A DNA stretch of 64,000 nucleotides from contig NZ_AP024233.1 of the NCBI RefSeq assembly GCF_025998535.1, forward strand, positions 1,773,219 to 1,837,218. Direction: 5' to 3'. Source of the DNA: Desulfolithobacter dissulfuricans. GTDB lineage: Bacteria; Desulfobacterota; Desulfobulbia; Desulfobulbales; Desulfobulbaceae. The position numbers and the translations under genes are program-made. The notes below the pieces were generated by a model. It saw only the letters and a program-made list of their open reading frames with translations. It was not told the origin of the DNA and did no database searches. Of the stretch, positions 1 to 9,798 are shown in pieces; position 1 is the first letter of the stretch, and every line of letters begins with the position of its first letter.

Positions 1-2645
1 TCCACGTCTGCAGCTGCCGCCGTATCATCCACAAGCTTCAGGCTGGAGACAATGCAAAGCTCCTGCAGCAACGGTTCCCGGCCGGCAAGAAAATCAGCGG
101 TCTCCCCTTCCACATCCAACAGGACCTCGGCATCCAGGGGCAGGCCAATGACCTTGTCGCGCCGGGCGCTCTCCAGTACCCGGGTAATCTCTTTACGGAT
201 GGCCAGCAGCCGCTCCCAGCGTTCATCCAGTTCCGGATCGATCTCGATATCGTCCACCTGGGGAAATTCTTCGAAAAAGATCGACTCTTCGACGGGAGCG
301 TTTTGATCCAGCCCCTTGAAGTGTTCCCAGGCCTCGGCCGCCGTAAAACTGAGCACCGGCGCCATGAGACGCAACAGACCGTCCAGGATGCGGTAAATAA
401 CGGTCTGGGCCGCCCGGCGAGCGGGATCGTCGGGCAGAGAACAGTAGAGACGATCCTTGAGAACGTCCATGTAGAGGCTGGAAACCACGGTACCGCAGAA
501 ATTGTGCAGGTTATGGTAGACGGCATGGAACTCGAAATCATCATAGGCCTTCCGGACCCGGCGGACCAGCTGGGCAAACCGGGCCAGGGCCCAGCGATCG
601 ATCTCGGTCAGAGTCTCGGGCCCGACCGCGTCCCTGTCCACCTGAAAATCACTGAGGTTCGAGAGGAGAAAACGGATGGTGTTGCGCATCTTGCGGTAGG
701 CATCCGAAACATGCTTGAGTATCTCGTCCGAGACCTTGACATCATCCCGGTAATCCTCGCTGGAAACCCAGAGCCGGAGAATCTCGGCCCCGTATTTGTC
801 GATCACCTCCTGGGGCGCGACCACGTTGCCCACGGACTTGGACATCTTCTTGCCCTGGCCGTCCACCACGTAGCCATGGGTCAGGACCCCACGGTACGGT
901 GCCCGGTTGCGGGTACCCACCGAGGTGAGCAGCGAAGACTGGAACCAGCCACGGTGCTGGTCGCTGCCCTCGAGATAGAGATCGGCCGGGGAACGCAGTT
1001 CCTGGCGCGGTTCCAGGACTGCGGCGTGACTCACCCCGGAATCAAACCAGACATCGAGGATATCGCTCTCCTTGCGGAACCTGGCAGAACCGCACTCACA
1101 GCGCACGCCATCGGGAACAAAGTCCGCGGCCTCGTAACGGAACCAGGCATCGGCGCCTTCCTTTTCAAACAGGGATTCGATCCGCTCGCACACTTCGGGA
1201 CTGCGGAGAACCTCGCCGCACTCCTCACACAAAAGCACGGTGAGCGGCACGCCCCAGGAACGCTGGCGGGACAGACACCAGTCCGGCCTTGCCTCGACCA
1301 TGCCGTAAATCCGCTGCTGCCCCCAAGCCGGCGTCCAGGTCACCTCGCCGATGGCCTGGAGCGCCTTTTTACGCAGATCATTCTTTTCCATGGAGATGAA
1401 CCACTGGTCCGTGGCCCGGTACATGACCGGCTCCTTGCAGCGCCAGCAATGGGGATAACTGTGCTCGATATGGCTTTCCCTGACCAGGGAGCCGTCACGG
1501 CGCAGATCCTCGTTGATATCGCGGTTGACCTCGGGAATCTTCCCACCGGCATAGGGACCGGCCTCGCTGGTCAGGTGGCCCTCTTCGTCCACCGGAGAAA
1601 GCGGTTCCAGGCCGTAGCGCAGGCCGGTGAGGTAGTCGTCGGCCCCGTGGCCTGGAGCGGTGTGCACGCAGCCCGTACCCGAATCGGCGGTCACGTAATC
1701 GGCCAGGACCAGGAGCGAATCGCGGTCCAGGAAGGGATGACGGCACTTGCGTCCTTCGAGCCCAGCGGCCTCGAAGGTGGCCAGGACCCGGTACTCGAGC
1801 CCGAACTCCTTGAAACAGGGCTCCACCAGGTCCCTGGCCAGGATCCAGACCTCGTCGCCCACTTCCACCGCCGCATAGACGAAATCGGGATGGAAGGCCA
1901 CGGCCAGGTTGGCGGGCAGGGTCCAGGGGGTGGTGGTCCAGATCAGGACAGAGACATTTTTATCCGCCAGTTCAGGCACCAGGTCACTCAGATCGTCCTT
2001 GAGTGGGAACTTCACGTAGATCGATGGCGACGTGTGATCGTAGTACTCCACCTCGGCCTCGGCCAGGGCAGTGCGGCAGGTGGCGCACCAGTACACGGGT
2101 TTGCGCGAACGCACCACCGAGCCGGAAAGGAGAAACCTGTTGAACTCCCGGGCAATGGAGGCCTCGTAGGCGAAGTTCATAGTCAGGTAGGGTTCGTCCC
2201 AGTCGCCGAGCACCCCGAGCCGCTTGAACTCGGCCTTCTGGGTCTTGATCCATTTTTCCGCATATTTGCGGCAGGCACCCCGTTTGGCCAGGGTGGATAT
2301 TTTCTCTTTCTTGTCCCCGAGCTCCTTGTCCACGTTATGCTCGATGGGCAGCCCGTGGCAGTCCCAGCCCGGCACGTAGGGGCAGTTGAAACCGGACATC
2401 CGCCGGGACTTGAGGATGATATCCTTGAGGACCTTGTTAAAGGCCGTGCCCAGATGGATATGGCCGTTGGCATAGGGAGGACCGTCGTGCAGGATGTAGA
2501 GCGGTTTATCGGCCGCGGCCTGCTGCAGCTTGTGATAGAGATTCTCCTTTTCCCAACGCTTCAGATACATGGGCTCCTTCTGCGTCAGGTTGGCCTTCAT
2601 CTTGAACCTGGTCTTGGGCAGGTTTAACGTGTCCCGGTAGTCCAT
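1..2645 (-). CDS. ileS: Isoleucyl-tRNA synthetase, partial (C-terminus outside window)
   Basis: Class I aminoacyl-tRNA synthetase that charges tRNA-Ile in the cytoplasm. Reading the minus strand from the ATG at 2645 gives an uninterrupted frame of 881 codons starting MDYRDTLNLPKTRFKMKANL. The HIGH-type motif is seen as GPPYANGHIHLG near residue 57, WTTTPWTLPANLA marks the editing (CP1) domain, and KMSKS is present as GKKMSKSVGN. The family is usually about 930 residues, so the C-terminal zinc-binding part lies left of base 1. No strong Shine-Dalgarno is visible, only GGAA about 8 bases upstream. Long open frames on the plus strand here are antisense shadows of this GC-rich gene. The family call is secure. 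Confidence 0.96.
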   Translation of the reverse strand, partial: MDYRDTLNLPKTRFKMKANLTQKEPMYLKRWEKENLYHKLQQAAADKPLYILHDGPPYANGHIHLGTAFNKVLKDIILKSRRMSGFNCPYVPGWDCHGLPIEHNVDKELGDKKEKISTLAKRGACRKYAEKWIKTQKAEFKRLGVLGDWDEPYLTMNFAYEASIAREFNRFLLSGSVVRSRKPVYWCATCRTALAEAEVEYYDHTSPSIYVKFPLKDDLSDLVPELADKNVSVLIWTTTPWTLPANLAVAFHPDFVYAAVEVGDEVWILARDLVEPCFKEFGLEYRVLATFEAAGLEGRKCRHPFLDRDSLLVLADYVTADSGTGCVHTAPGHGADDYLTGLRYGLEPLSPVDEEGHLTSEAGPYAGGKIPEVNRDINEDLRRDGSLVRESHIEHSYPHCWRCKEPVMYRATDQWFISMEKNDLRKKALQAIGEVTWTPAWGQQRIYGMVEARPDWCLSRQRSWGVPLTVLLCEECGEVLRSPEVCERIESLFEKEGADAWFRYEAADFVPDGVRCECGSARFRKESDILDVWFDSGVSHAAVLEPRQELRSPADLYLEGSDQHRGWFQSSLLTSVGTRNRAPYRGVLTHGYVVDGQGKKMSKSVGNVVAPQEVIDKYGAEILRLWVSSEDYRDDVKVSDEILKHVSDAYRKMRNTIRFLLSNLSDFQVDRDAVGPETLTEIDRWALARFAQLVRRVRKAYDDFEFHAVYHNLHNFCGTVVSSLYMDVLKDRLYCSLPDDPARRAAQTVIYRILDGLLRLMAPVLSFTAAEAWEHFKGLDQNAPVEESIFFEEFPQVDDIEIDPELDERWERLLAIRKEITRVLESARRDKVIGLPLDAEVLLDVEGETADFLAGREPLLQELCIVSSLKLVDDTAAAADV

Positions 2646-2870
2646 TTGTATGTTCCGATTGATTTGAGATTGCAGTCCTTTCAAGAAAACGGTCGCACCA
2701 CACGTCCAGTGTGACTGATAAACAGAAAAGAATACCAAGCTGATGCGAAGTTGCAAGAAAAAAGGGGGGCTGGGGCCAATCAGGGCCCGGCGAGGGGTGC
2801 CAGGGGATGGTCAGGCCGGCAAGACGCTCTGCCCCGGCATCCCGGGACTACGGATTCCGGCGACAAGGGC

Positions 2871-3410
2871 TCAGAATTCGATACCCTTCTGAGCCTTGAT
2901 CCCCTGGCGGTAGGGATGCTTGATCTCACGCATCTCCGTGACCAAGTCGGCAGCCTCGATGAGCCCATCGGTGGCCCCGCGGCCGGTCACCACCACATGC
3001 ATGGACTTAGGCCTGGCGGCCAGAGCACGGATCACCTCGTCTTCGCCGAGCATATCATAGGTTATCAGGTAGGTCAGTTCGTCGAGGATGACCAGCTGGT
3101 GGCGGCCGGCTGCCAGGGTCTGACAGGCGAATGCCCAGGCCTCTCTGGCCAGGGCGATATCCTTGTCCAGGTCGTCGGATTTCCAGGTGAAGCCCCGCCC
3201 CATGACATGGAAATCAAGCAGATCCTCAAAACGCCTGGCCGCCTCGAGCTCGCCATATTTCCAGGAACCCTTGATGAACTGAATCATGGCCACCCGCTGC
3301 CCGTGTCCCAGGGCCCGCATGGCCAGGCCGAGGGCCGCGGTGGTTTTGCCTTTGCCGTTGCCGGTAAAAAGCAGAAAAAGGCCGCGGGCCCCGGTGGTCT
3401 TGTCAGCCAT
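2871..3410 (-). CDS. cobO: Cob(I)yrinic acid a,c-diamide adenosyltransferase
   Basis: CobO/BtuR/CobA-type ATP:corrinoid adenosyltransferase. It attaches the adenosyl group to cob(I)alamin or its precursors, making coenzyme B12 in the cytoplasm. The 179-residue product has the family P-loop GNGKGKTTAALG near residue 16, the LVILDELTYLI strand and the conserved VVTGRGA segment. The ATG at 3410 is chosen over an upstream in-frame start because GGAGGAAAG lies directly before it. The gene overlaps the end of the upstream methyltransferase by 8 bases, so the two are probably translationally coupled. Cobalamin use fits the B12-type reductase-like gene next door. Confidence 0.93.
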   Translation of the reverse strand: MADKTTGARGLFLLFTGNGKGKTTAALGLAMRALGHGQRVAMIQFIKGSWKYGELEAARRFEDLLDFHVMGRGFTWKSDDLDKDIALAREAWAFACQTLAAGRHQLVILDELTYLITYDMLGEDEVIRALAARPKSMHVVVTGRGATDGLIEAADLVTEMREIKHPYRQGIKAQKGIEF

Positions 3411-3999
3411 TCTTTCCTCCTCTGCGGGTGTCGCCGCCCGGATGCTGAACCAACCCCTCGGACAGGGGCCGGCCATGCTGGCGGATATATTCATAAAGGA
3501 CAATGGAGGCGGCCACCGAGACGTTGAGGCTCTGCACATGACCCCACTGGGGAATGGTAAGAGGGTGGATATCCGGGTAGTCGTCGGGGTTGAAACTCAG
3601 GCCGAACTCCTCGTGTCCGAGAATAAAGGCGGATTTTTCCGGCAGACCACCCTTGCCCAGCACTTCCGTGCCGCCGGGCTCGAGGGCAAAGAATGTGTAC
3701 CCCTGGCGGCGGATCTGATCATGGCAGGAGGCAAAGTCGTCATGGAAGACGTACTGCACCCAGCGCACCGAGCCCTTGGCCGGTTCCGGATCAAAAATTC
3801 CCACACCCACCAGGTGGATCTCACGGACGGAGAAGGCGTCAGCGGTGCGAAAAATCTTGCCGATATTGAAGTCCGGTTTCAGGCCGTCCAGAATGACGAT
3901 GCATTCATGTATTCCCGGCCGGGCATCGACCATATTGCGGCGCCGGGCCCTTTCAAAACGGGTCTCCATGTCCAGGCGCCTGTTGAAACGTCGTCTCAT
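3403..3999 (-). CDS. SpoU/TrmH-family RNA 2'-O-ribose methyltransferase
   Basis: SPOUT methyltransferase that uses S-adenosylmethionine to methylate a ribose 2'-OH of tRNA or rRNA. The 198-residue protein shows the three SpoU motifs: NIGKIFRTADAF near residue 45, ILGHEEFGLS near residue 127, and the knot segment IPQWGHVQSLNVSVAASIVL. It lacks the long N-terminal extension of rRNA-modifying RlmB, so a tRNA substrate (TrmH or TrmL type) is more likely, but this cannot be settled from sequence alone. It is first in a two-gene unit with cobO and divergent from the TSCPD gene at 4095. Confidence 0.9.
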   Translation of the reverse strand: MRRRFNRRLDMETRFERARRRNMVDARPGIHECIVILDGLKPDFNIGKIFRTADAFSVREIHLVGVGIFDPEPAKGSVRWVQYVFHDDFASCHDQIRRQGYTFFALEPGGTEVLGKGGLPEKSAFILGHEEFGLSFNPDDYPDIHPLTIPQWGHVQSLNVSVAASIVLYEYIRQHGRPLSEGLVQHPGGDTRRGGKNG

Positions 4000-4094
4000 G
4001 CTCTTGGTTTCCTTCTCTTTTCTCCTGTTGTTCTTTTTCGGCCCACGTTGTACTCTGGAGAGGAAAAAAAGACAACCATCATGGAGGGAGTGAC

Positions 4095-4661
4095 GTGGAA
4101 CAGGAACAGAAAACCAGCACCTGCGAGCTGTGCGGGGCCAGAAAAAAAACCAGCCAGAGCCATGGCATGGCGGTGTGTTCCACCTGCCGCACCATCATCA
4201 GCAATGTGAAGAATCATCCTGACATTGTCCGCCGGGCCTGGCAGGAGCTCCGGGACGAACCCATCCTCCCGCGCCCGGCCCAGGCTGTCCATACCGAGGA
4301 TCCGGACCTGCCCGATGTGCTGGATGGCAAGCGATACCGGACCATCGACCGGGACCGCAACAAGTGGTACCTCTCCATCAGCGAGCTCGATGGCCGTCCG
4401 GTGGAGGTGTTCGCCTCCACCGCCTTTGACCGGGACCATGAACTGCAGTCCCGTATCTCCAACCTGACCACCATTACCCGGCTGATATCGCTCATCCTGC
4501 GCCACATCTTCATCGGCGAACGGTTGACCCTGGAAAAGGTGCTCAAGCAGATCAAGCGCAGTTCGCGACAGAAAAACGACCTGCCCGATATGCTCTACGG
4601 CGTACTCAGCCGCTATGACAGCGCGCAAGCGGAGCAGGATCTGCGGCGAAAATCTGCCTGA
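4095..4661 (+). CDS. Zinc-ribbon protein with TSCPD (B12-type ribonucleotide reductase C-terminal) domain
   Basis: Stand-alone protein of 188 residues. It has an N-terminal CxxC...CxxC knuckle (Cys 10, 13, 28, 31). From about residue 73 it resembles the TSCPD domain that ends adenosylcobalamin-dependent (class II) ribonucleotide reductases, with PDVLDGKRYRTI, an EVF strand, and ITRLISLILRH followed by LEKVLKQI. No catalytic reductase barrel is present. It may be a detached domain or a regulator; its role is unknown. The start is the GTG at 4095, five bases after GGAGGGAG. The next gene begins six bases after its stop, suggesting a two-gene operon. Confidence 0.78.
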   Translation: MEQEQKTSTCELCGARKKTSQSHGMAVCSTCRTIISNVKNHPDIVRRAWQELRDEPILPRPAQAVHTEDPDLPDVLDGKRYRTIDRDRNKWYLSISELDGRPVEVFASTAFDRDHELQSRISNLTTITRLISLILRHIFIGERLTLEKVLKQIKRSSRQKNDLPDMLYGVLSRYDSAQAEQDLRRKSA

Positions 4662-4666
4662 GCCCG

Positions 4667-5140
4667 ATGGCACTTCCGCCGATCCAGGACCTGGAAAGAT
4701 GGGTTACTCCCCGGGTGGCCCGCTGTTACTGGAACAGGGACCTCAACTGTACGCCCACGAGCCTGCTGATCCTGGCCGAGGCCTTCGGGGTGGAGCTGGT
4801 GGACCAGGTGCTGGCCGCGGCCATCGGCATGCACGGGGCCGGCCGCTACGGGGCCCAGTGCGGCCTGGTGGAAGGAGGGCTCCTCTTCACCGGCATCCTG
4901 GGCCGGAAGCTGGGCCTGGCCGACAGCGATATCGAACCGATCTGTCATCGGTTTGCCGCCAGCTTTGAAAAAATATTTTCCAGCCTGCGCTGCTCCGACC
5001 TGAGGCCCGGTGGATTCCGGGCCGACGATCCTCCCCATCTCTGCGAACCACTCACCATCCGGGCCATAGCCCATTCCATCGATTTTCTCACCAGATCCAT
5101 GGGCCAGACACCGCGCCTGGGGGAGCTGGATCGCCGCTGA
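4667..5140 (+). CDS. C_GCAxxG_C_C family (putative redox-active) protein
   Basis: Protein of 157 residues matching the Pfam putative redox-active family C_GCAxxG_C_C. It has NCTPTSLLILAEAFGVE near the N-terminus, then a Gly-rich GAGRYGAQCGLVEGGLLF segment. Widely spaced cysteines follow (ICHRF, LRCSDLR, HLCEPLT), as in family members thought to bind a metal or cycle thiols. The family is common in anaerobic Desulfobacterota and Firmicutes, but no reaction has been established for it. It starts six bases after the TSCPD gene. No good ribosome-binding site is visible, which suits translational coupling. Confidence 0.82.
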   Translation: MALPPIQDLERWVTPRVARCYWNRDLNCTPTSLLILAEAFGVELVDQVLAAAIGMHGAGRYGAQCGLVEGGLLFTGILGRKLGLADSDIEPICHRFAASFEKIFSSLRCSDLRPGGFRADDPPHLCEPLTIRAIAHSIDFLTRSMGQTPRLGELDRR

Positions 5141-5159
5141 CGACTGCAGGACTTAAGGT

Positions 5160-6221
5160 CTACTTTTTCCGGAAAATCTTCAACCATTCCCCGTAACCGG
5201 CCGCTTCCATTTCCTCCCGGGGAATGAAACGCAGGGCGGCCGAGTTGATGCAGTAGCGCAGCCCGGTGGGCGGGGGGCCATCGTCAAAGACGTGGCCGAG
5301 GTGGGAATCTGCCATCTTGCTGCGCACCTCGGTCCGGATGGTGAACAGACCGCGGTCCGGCCGCTCGACGATATTCTCCCTGACCAGCGGCCTGGTAAAG
5401 GAGGGCCAGCCGGTACCGGAATCGAACTTATCCGGTGAGCCGAACAGGACCTCGCCGCTGACCACATCGACATAGATCCCCTCGCGTTTGTTGTCCCAGT
5501 ATGCGTTCCGAAACGGCGGTTCGGTACCGTTTTTTCGGACCACCTTGTACTGCAATGGAGTCAGGATCTTTTTCAGCTCGGCCTCAGACATTCTGCGCCA
5601 TGGTTTCTTTTCAGCCATTGTATCTTTTCCAGCCCATGTTTTCTCGAGAAAACCGGCCCGACCGGAGCCGGATTTATACATGGAATAGCGCAGGGCATGC
5701 TTGCGGTAGTAATCCTGGTGATACTCTTCGGCCTCATAAAAGGGGCCGGCAGGCAGGATGGCGGTGACAACCGGTTTCTCGAAAAGACCCGAGTCCTCCA
5801 GCTCCTGTCTGGATTTTTCGGCCAGAATTCTCTGGTTATCGTTATGATAAAATATGGCGGTGACGTACTGGGTGCCACGGTCATTGAACTGCCCGCCGTC
5901 GTCGGTAGGATTGATCTGCCGCCAGAACACTGCCAGTAGTTCCTCATAGGTTATCTTCGTCGGATCATAGACAACCTGCACCGCTTCGTAATGACCGGTG
6001 GTGCCGGAGGAGACCTCTTCATAGGTGGGATTTTCAGTCCGCCCGCCGGTATAGCCGGCCCGGACACTGACAACCCCGTCCAGGGATTCAAAAGGCGGCT
6101 CCATGCACCAGAAACAGCCACCGGCAAAGGTGGCCAGTTCCCGGCCGGCGCCGGCCTGAACCTGGGACATGGAAAGGGCAAGGGGAAGAACGGATAAGAG
6201 AAGCAGGGATATCCTGTACAT
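5160..6221 (-). CDS. msrAB: Exported bifunctional methionine sulfoxide reductase MsrA/MsrB
   Basis: Repairs oxidised methionine in exported proteins: MsrA reduces the S-sulfoxide and MsrB the R-sulfoxide. The 353-residue protein has an N-terminal signal peptide (hydrophobic residues 6-18). The MsrA domain has the active site [10 protein letters not shown] (Cys36, Cys39). The MsrB domain has [11 protein letters not shown] and the catalytic RYCINSAAL. The MsrB zinc CxxC pairs are absent, as in PilB-type fused enzymes. The ATG at 6221 is chosen because AGGAGG lies 5-10 bases upstream; an upstream in-frame extension has no such site. It is monocistronic and convergent with the redox-protein gene. 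Confidence 0.95.
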   Translation of the reverse strand: MYRISLLLLSVLPLALSMSQVQAGAGRELATFAGGCFWCMEPPFESLDGVVSVRAGYTGGRTENPTYEEVSSGTTGHYEAVQVVYDPTKITYEELLAVFWRQINPTDDGGQFNDRGTQYVTAIFYHNDNQRILAEKSRQELEDSGLFEKPVVTAILPAGPFYEAEEYHQDYYRKHALRYSMYKSGSGRAGFLEKTWAGKDTMAEKKPWRRMSEAELKKILTPLQYKVVRKNGTEPPFRNAYWDNKREGIYVDVVSGEVLFGSPDKFDSGTGWPSFTRPLVRENIVERPDRGLFTIRTEVRSKMADSHLGHVFDDGPPPTGLRYCINSAALRFIPREEMEAAGYGEWLKIFRKK

Positions 6222-6351
6222 GATAACCTCCTGTGGAAAAACAAAAAACAAGATGATCCGCGGAATTGGCGGACCCCGTTGTGTTTTAATGCACCACAGA
6301 CTACCACATGCCCACACTAAAAACGATAACTATTACCAGAAACAGTAGGAA

Positions 6352-7631
6352 TTATCCGTCATCCAGCAGACGGAGATAGAGAAACCAGAGAGTGCCGGGC
6401 AGGAGAAAGAGCATGGCCAGAACCGCGACAATGGTCCTGGGATCGTAACCCCAGTCAAGCCCCTTGCCGGTGATCCAGGTCGAACCACTGAGGACCAGGG
6501 TGAGGAGGCCCATCTCGGCGGCAAAGACCCGCCCCGGAAACGGTCCGGCACAACCCGGTGCAGGAGAGTGGTGGAAAAGACCCACTGGATCGAGCCACCC
6601 ACATGGCCAAAGAAGACACACAGGGCACCGATCCACAACACCGGTGCCCGGGAAAAAGACAAGTAGGCCAGGGACGAGATGAAAAAGGCCGCCCCGATTG
6701 CCCGGCGCATGTTCTGGTCTCCCTCGCCAAAGAGGCGCCAGGCAAGGATCGGCCCCACCGCCGCCCCGAGGCCGCGCATGGAGTAGAGAACTCCGGAGCC
6801 GGCACCCTGCCCGTTCTGGACAAAGACCTGTTCGCCAAACACGGTCAACATGACCAGGATCCCACCGGACAGGGCCCATCCCGACTTGACAAGCAGCAGG
6901 GCCGCCACCCGGCGGTGGCTGACCACGTAGCCGATCCCCTCAACCAGGTCCTCCAGGCCGAGAAGCCGGCCCAGGGAGAGCGGTCCCACCTTTTTCTTCT
7001 TTTCCTGACGGATGGTCACTGTGGAGAGCAGAGCCGCGGAAACCAGGAAGGTAAGTGCGTCGACGATGATGGCCGTCTTCCAGCCAAACAGGGCTGAAAC
7101 AAAACCGCCCAGCCCGGCACCCAGGGCCAGCATGATGGACCAGGAAGCCCCGGAAAGACCGTTGGCCACAGCCAGTTCTTCCTGGCGGCAGAGGTTGGGC
7201 ACCGTGGCCTGTCGGGCCGGACTGGCAAAGGTCCAGATGGATTCCTGTACAAAGGCCAGGAGATAGATAATCCACACCTGATCCGCACCCCGGACCAGAA
7301 GATAGACAGGGACCACCGCAGCCCGGGCCAGATCGCAGCTGATAAGGATAAAGCGGCGGCTGAACCGGTCGGCCACCACACCGGCCACGGGCCCGAGCAG
7401 GGTGGTTGGCAGAAACTTGGCGATCAGAAACCAGCTGACCGCAGAGCCGGAACCGGTGAGCTGGTTGAGGAGAACAAAGATACCGATGTAGTTGAACCAG
7501 TCACCGATCTGGCTGATCACCCCGGCCAGCCAGAACCGCCGGAAGCCGGGATTTTGACGCAGAAGAAAGAGGTAGGATCGGAAATGACCGGCTTTCAGAT
7601 CTCCGGTATCGGGCTCAGCAGAACGACCCAT
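6352..7631 (-). CDS. MFS transporter (frameshifted near the C-terminus)
   Basis: Inner-membrane major facilitator protein with many hydrophobic helices. The GVVADRFSRR loop between helices 2 and 3 is the MFS signature, and the sequence resembles MFS permeases of the enterobactin-exporter (EntS-like) group; the substrate is unknown. The frame that starts at 7631 loses homology after VVPDRFRG (about 6535-6545). The conserved tail (GRVFAAEMGLLTLVLSGSTW onward) continues in another frame to a stop at 6352. One extra G in the GGGG run would rejoin the frames and give the usual PDRFRGRVF motif. The start is the ATG at 7631, preceded by GGTGAG; a GTG two codons upstream is possible. It may be intact in the cell. 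Confidence 0.75.
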
Positions 7632-7706
7632 GGGCACTCACCGCTTTTTTGTCCTTTCGTGAATGGTGCTCTTCGTCTTTTCTGAAATGGTCCTGGGACA
7701 GAGAAA

Positions 7707-7786
7707 ATCGAGTAGGGTGAGGCAAGGTAATTAAGCTTGCCTCATCCCTCTCACAGAACCGTACGTACGGGCCTCGTATACGGCTC
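7707..7786 (-). ncRNA. Group II intron domains V and VI
   Basis: On the minus strand, 7786-7755 reads GAGCCGTATACGAGGCCCGT and continues to ACGGTTCT. It has the AGC/GTTC-type ends and hairpin layout of catalytic domain V. A second hairpin follows (GAGGCAAG...CTTGCCTC), fitting domain VI with the branch-point A. They lie just past the stop of the intron ORF, as expected. Confidence 0.75.
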
Positions 7787-7801
7787 CTGTTTATTTTTCC
7801 T

Positions 7802-9070
7802 TCATACTGAAACAGAAATTCCGGTCTGTACAGATGCGAGGTCAAAGAGCCCCATTTCCCCATGCAGGCAGCTGTTGGGAAGGGCATAATGGCTCAGTGG
7901 ACTTGCTGCATTGGCCCAGGAGTTCATCTTGATACTTTTGAACTCTCCTCTATAGCCCAGCTGTCTCAGTCTGCGGTGTAGCCTGCACGGCTTTTTCCAC
8001 AGCTTCAACTGAACAGCACGCAGCCGTCTTCTGATCCACCTCATCAGCCGAGAAAACTCACCCTTGCAGTTCGCTATCCGAAAGTAGTTGGCAAAACCCC
8101 TCAGCAACCGGTTGAGGTCGGCTATCACCTTCTCAAGGTTCACCGGGGAGTTACGCCGGGTCATCGCCTTGACCTTTGCCTTGAAGGCCCTCACCTTGCC
8201 TCGCTGTATTCGGGTCATCACGGAGTGGATACAAACTCCAAGAAATTTAATCCCTTTGAGGCTGTGGCTTATATGGGTCTTTTCCTGGTTGACGGTCAAC
8301 AGCAGTTCTTCTTCAAGATAACGACTGGCCTGGTTCAGTGCATTTTCGGCTGCGCTCTTTGACTGGCACAGGATCAGGATGTCGTCCGCATAGCGGACGA
8401 TGCGGTGGCCACGATTCTTCATAAACTGATCGAAGGAATCAAGGTATACGTTGGCAATCAACGGGCTGATAACTCCGCCCTGCGGACTGCCGACCTCGCT
8501 GGCCTGCCAACCATCTCCTGTCAGAACACCGCTTTTCAAAAACTTCTCCAGCAGACCAAGAATACTTCCATCGCTGACCCGGCGACGGAACGAGGCAAGG
8601 ATCAGGTCATGGTTCAACGTGTCGAAGCATTTCGACAGATCCATGTCCACTACCCATTTCCGCTCGTACGTCCGGATGAACATCGTGGCTTTGCTGATTG
8701 CCTGGTGACAACTCCGACCAGGACGGTAGCCGTAGCTCGACGGATGGAAATCGCGGTCAAATATTGGTTGAAGTATATCCAGCAGGGCCTGCTGTACCAC
8801 ACGGTCACGGACTGCAGGTATGCCGAGTAGCCGTTTCCCGCCGTTCGGCTTCGGGATCTCCACCCGTCGCACGGCCAGCGGCTGGTAGCTCTTGTCCTGC
8901 AGTTCCGTCAGGAGATGATCGATATTGGTCGCAAGTGATCCGGCAAAATCATCGATGGACTGGCCGTCTATACCGGCAGCTCCTTTCGAGGATTTCACCT
9001 TGTAGAATGCCTTGACCAGGTTCTCCCGGCTCAGCATTCGATCATATAGGCTGTACCAGACGTCAACCAT
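7802..9070 (-). CDS. ltrA: Group II intron reverse transcriptase/maturase
   Basis: Multifunctional intron-encoded protein of 422 residues that aids intron splicing and copies intron RNA into DNA. Reverse-transcriptase blocks are clear: IPKPNGGKRLLGIPAVRDRV, GYRPGRSCHQAI, VVDMDLSKCFDTLNH, GSPQGGVISPLIANVYLD and the catalytic RYADDILILC. A maturase (X/GIIM) domain follows (LNRLLRGFANYF, LRRLGY-like). There is no C-terminal HNH endonuclease, so mobility would use nicks or replication-fork primers. The ORF lies in intron domain IV. It appears intact. Confidence 0.94.
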   Translation of the reverse strand: MVDVWYSLYDRMLSRENLVKAFYKVKSSKGAAGIDGQSIDDFAGSLATNIDHLLTELQDKSYQPLAVRRVEIPKPNGGKRLLGIPAVRDRVVQQALLDILQPIFDRDFHPSSYGYRPGRSCHQAISKATMFIRTYERKWVVDMDLSKCFDTLNHDLILASFRRRVSDGSILGLLEKFLKSGVLTGDGWQASEVGSPQGGVISPLIANVYLDSFDQFMKNRGHRIVRYADDILILCQSKSAAENALNQASRYLEEELLLTVNQEKTHISHSLKGIKFLGVCIHSVMTRIQRGKVRAFKAKVKAMTRRNSPVNLEKVIADLNRLLRGFANYFRIANCKGEFSRLMRWIRRRLRAVQLKLWKKPCRLHRRLRQLGYRGEFKSIKMNSWANAASPLSHYALPNSCLHGEMGLFDLASVQTGISVSV

Positions 9071-9798
9071 GCTCCTGTCCTGCGTTTCCCTTCCTCTATT
9101 TCCACGTGGAGACTTCGGTTCTTCAATGGGCGCGACCGCTTTCTATCCTCATGGGCAATATACGATCAACACTCCCATCTACTCCGATGAACGGCCAAAA
9201 TCGGCAGAGGACCTGTCACGGCATACCGCCGATAGCGTGCCCCGTCCCGTCGGACGGCTTGTGTTCAGTCTGCCAGGTGTCCATAGATTCCGGAAAACCT
9301 TCAAATAAACTTCATCCCTTCGCAACAGATATGGCTTTTGGCTCATAACTGCCCCCAACGAACCAGGCCGTTGGGTCATCCCGGTTTTATCCTCCACACT
9401 GTTACCAGGCTTCACAGGCCGGAATTTCATCACTACTACGGAATCATCTGCCACCTCACACCGCTTCGATCCGCCTTGGATTTCTCCTTGTGCTTCTCTT
9501 TTTCCGCTTAATGCGGAAACAGTGCAAGGCTTCCCCGGTTAAGGCGAACTCCCTGTGAGCGACCACATCCTCAATCACGTATCAGGACTGACCAGGTATC
9601 GGGCTTCGCGCTATTTAGGACGCTTACCCTCCTGATACGCCGAATCAGGTTCGCTTGCGCTATGTGCCGCTCACTTCCTATCGCTTCCTTCAGACCCTGC
9701 CGTTACCAGCAACGCCCTTACGATTCGGATTGTCTTCCCCCTGGTCAGGGTGACGCCTGCTTAACACAGGCTGGGTTTGCCCGCCATGCCGGGCAAAC

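Larger units (their letters stand above)
7707..9767 (-). mobile_element. Group II intron with LtrA-type ORF
   Basis: A retroelement of about 2.06 kb on the minus strand. It holds a reverse transcriptase/maturase gene, and a domain V/VI-like pair lies about 15-95 bases past the ORF stop. The proposed 5' end is GTGTTAAGC at 9767, a loose match to the GUGYG consensus. The proposed 3' end, after domain VI, is near 7707. It lies between the terminator of the tRNA-Pro scar and the MFS gene and interrupts no coding sequence. Insertion just behind a terminator hairpin is typical of some bacterial introns. Exact ends need alignment with relatives. Confidence 0.78.

Noticed and set aside
303-2627. 774-codon open frame on the plus strand
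   Set aside because: It is antisense to ileS, whose frame carries all synthetase motifs; GC-rich third positions keep the opposite strand open.
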